From: Acidobacteriota bacterium | GTDB taxonomy: Bacteria; Acidobacteriota; Terriglobia; Terriglobales; Acidobacteriaceae | NCBI GenBank assembly: GCA_025353435.1 | Contig: JANXQR010000860.1 | Span: 1 to 13,043, forward strand | Direction of reading: 5' to 3' | Length of the DNA: 13,043 nucleotides | Shown: positions 12,148 through 13,043 of the stretch, piece by piece | Position numbering within the stretch: position 1 is the stretch's first letter | Layout of the letters: each line of letters opens with the position of its first letter | The notes under the pieces: generated by a model | Seen by the model: only the letters and a program-made list of their open reading frames with translations | Database searches by the model: none | Told to the model about the DNA's origin: nothing | Made by a program: the position numbers and the translations under genes

Positions 12148-13043
12148 TCATCGATCGAGGATGTGTGCGCAATCTTCGACAGGAATCGGCACCTGCTCCA
12201 CGATCTCCAGGCCAAATCCCTCTAGAGCGGGAACGTGCATCGGCGTATTGGAGAGCAGGCGAATCCGCCTAATCCCGAGATCCGACAGAATCTGACCGCC
12301 CAGCCCGATGGCTCGCAGAATTCGTCCCGAACGGTCCTGGGCGCCCTCCCGCGAGCGGAGTTGCTTGTGAAGCAGCAGATGGGCGGGGTTGACGGAATCT
12401 GCCGCCGAAGGCTCCACCACGCCACCCGCCGCGAACACTGATGAATAGGTATGCCCATCCGCCGGCCGAGGCTCGATCTCGAATCCACGCGAGGTGTTGT
12501 GAAGATAAAGGATGGCGCCGCAACCTTCTTCGGCGATCATGCGCATCGATTGGTCAAGAGTTTCACGGCAGTTGCAGTCCGCCCCGAAAACGTCACCGGC
12601 CGTACACCTCGTATGCACCCTCACCAGAACCGGGTGCGAACATGGCGCCCGATGATTGGTCTGCCCCGGAAGCCCCGCAGGACCTTCGAGGAACGCGGGA
12701 CAACCGCCTGGACACAGATCGCCGCGCACCAGCGCCAGGTGGCTCTCCCCGCCGTTCACTTCCGACTCATACGCGATCATCCGGAATTCGCCATAGCGCG
12801 TGTCGATGCGAGACTCCCCTGCGCGCACGATATAGCGCTCATTCCGCAGGCGATACCGTATCAACTCGGCAACGGTCAGGATGCGCAGGCCGTGCTCCCG
12901 GCAGAAAGGGATCAGATCCGGAATGCGCGCCATTTCGCCGTCGTCGCGCATGATCTCGCAAATCACACCCGACGGGTTCAGGCCCGCCATCCTGGCAAGG
13001 TCAACTGAGGCCTCGGTCTGACCGGCACGAACCAGCACTCCCC
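12148..13043 (-). CDS. ribBA: Riboflavin biosynthesis protein RibBA (DHBP synthase / GTP cyclohydrolase II), 5' part outside window
   Basis: The visible 298 codons hold the end of the RibB (3,4-dihydroxy-2-butanone 4-phosphate synthase) domain and a RibA (GTP cyclohydrolase II) domain, the two entry enzymes of riboflavin synthesis. The RibB end is clear (TEASVDLARMAGL, PSGVICEIM, MARIPDLI). The RibA zinc site CTAGDVFGADCNC has the standard Cx2GDxFx3CxC pattern. Three features are unusual. The RibB motif normally RGHTEA reads RAGQTEA. A Cys-containing insert precedes the zinc site (about 12717-12637). The RibA signature RQEGRGIGL reads HNTSRGFEI, with extra residues after it and a short C-terminus lacking the usual tail. 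It may be a lineage-specific active form or partly inactive. The reading frame is open to the window edge, so the N-terminal RibB half lies beyond 13043. Confidence 0.9.
   Translation of the reverse strand, partial: GVLVRAGQTEASVDLARMAGLNPSGVICEIMRDDGEMARIPDLIPFCREHGLRILTVAELIRYRLRNERYIVRAGESRIDTRYGEFRMIAYESEVNGGESHLALVRGDLCPGGCPAFLEGPAGLPGQTNHRAPCSHPVLVRVHTRCTAGDVFGADCNCRETLDQSMRMIAEEGCGAILYLHNTSRGFEIEPRPADGHTYSSVFAAGGVVEPSAADSVNPAHLLLHKQLRSREGAQDRSGRILRAIGLGGQILSDLGIRRIRLLSNTPMHVPALEGFGLEIVEQVPIPVEDCAHILDR

Overview
The window looks like chromosomal DNA of a GC-rich soil-type bacterium, most likely an Acidobacteriota (Terriglobia-like) member. This is an inference from the gene families and their style: TPR lipoprotein-like exports, a GH28 with a Tat signal, an Ig-like lipoprotein glycosidase, a DUF4097 repeat protein and a divergent RibBA. 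No 16S or other decisive marker is present.

Layout, left to right. (1) 43-139, minus: a small bacterial SRP RNA (ffs) with a clear -10 box, divergent from (2) a plus-strand pair, 263-1111 (exported TPR protein) and 1130-2659 (rimO, ribosomal protein S12 methylthiotransferase), 18 nt apart and probably one operon. (3) 2924-3645, minus: a compact toxin-antitoxin pair. A Phd/YefM-type antitoxin overlaps a PIN-domain (VapC-like) toxin by the 4 bases ATGA, and a palindrome lies over its -10 box. (4) 3855-5471, plus: a Tat-exported GH28 pectinase-type beta-helix enzyme, convergent with (5) 5660-7516, minus: a lipoprotein with an Ig-like domain and a clan GH-A-like glycosidase domain. The 188-bp gap between these two is almost filled by a segment bounded by a 15/16-nt inverted repeat. 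(6) 7639-8517, minus: a secreted DUF4097-type protein with strict 18-residue repeats. (7) 8609-10207, minus: a radical SAM protein with an N-terminal cobalamin-binding-like domain that lacks the DxHxxG motif. (8) 10478-12031, minus: a PAS-GAF-HD-GYP c-di-GMP phosphodiesterase with its own good sigma70 promoter. (9) 12148-13043, minus: the C-terminal part of a divergent RibBA riboflavin enzyme, cut by the window edge.

Housekeeping functions (SRP, RimO, RibBA) alternate with accessory ones (toxin-antitoxin, plant-polysaccharide hydrolases, c-di-GMP signalling). The two glycosidases facing each other suggest breakdown of plant or microbial polysaccharides, but they do not form a PUL: no transporter or regulator is present. 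Gaps without a gene are all under 300 bp: 2660-2923 holds a G8 tract and weak hairpins only, 3646-3854 holds the antitoxin promoter and a 10-bp hairpin, and 10208-10477 holds an imperfect direct repeat and a weak promoter candidate.

I see no clear new multi-gene system. The points most worth a second look are the unusual RibBA (a Gln where RibB normally has a metal-binding His, a Cys-rich insert and an altered RibA signature), the inverted-repeat-bounded segment between the convergent glycosidases, the 18-residue repeat protein, and the unassigned radical SAM and GH-A-like enzymes.
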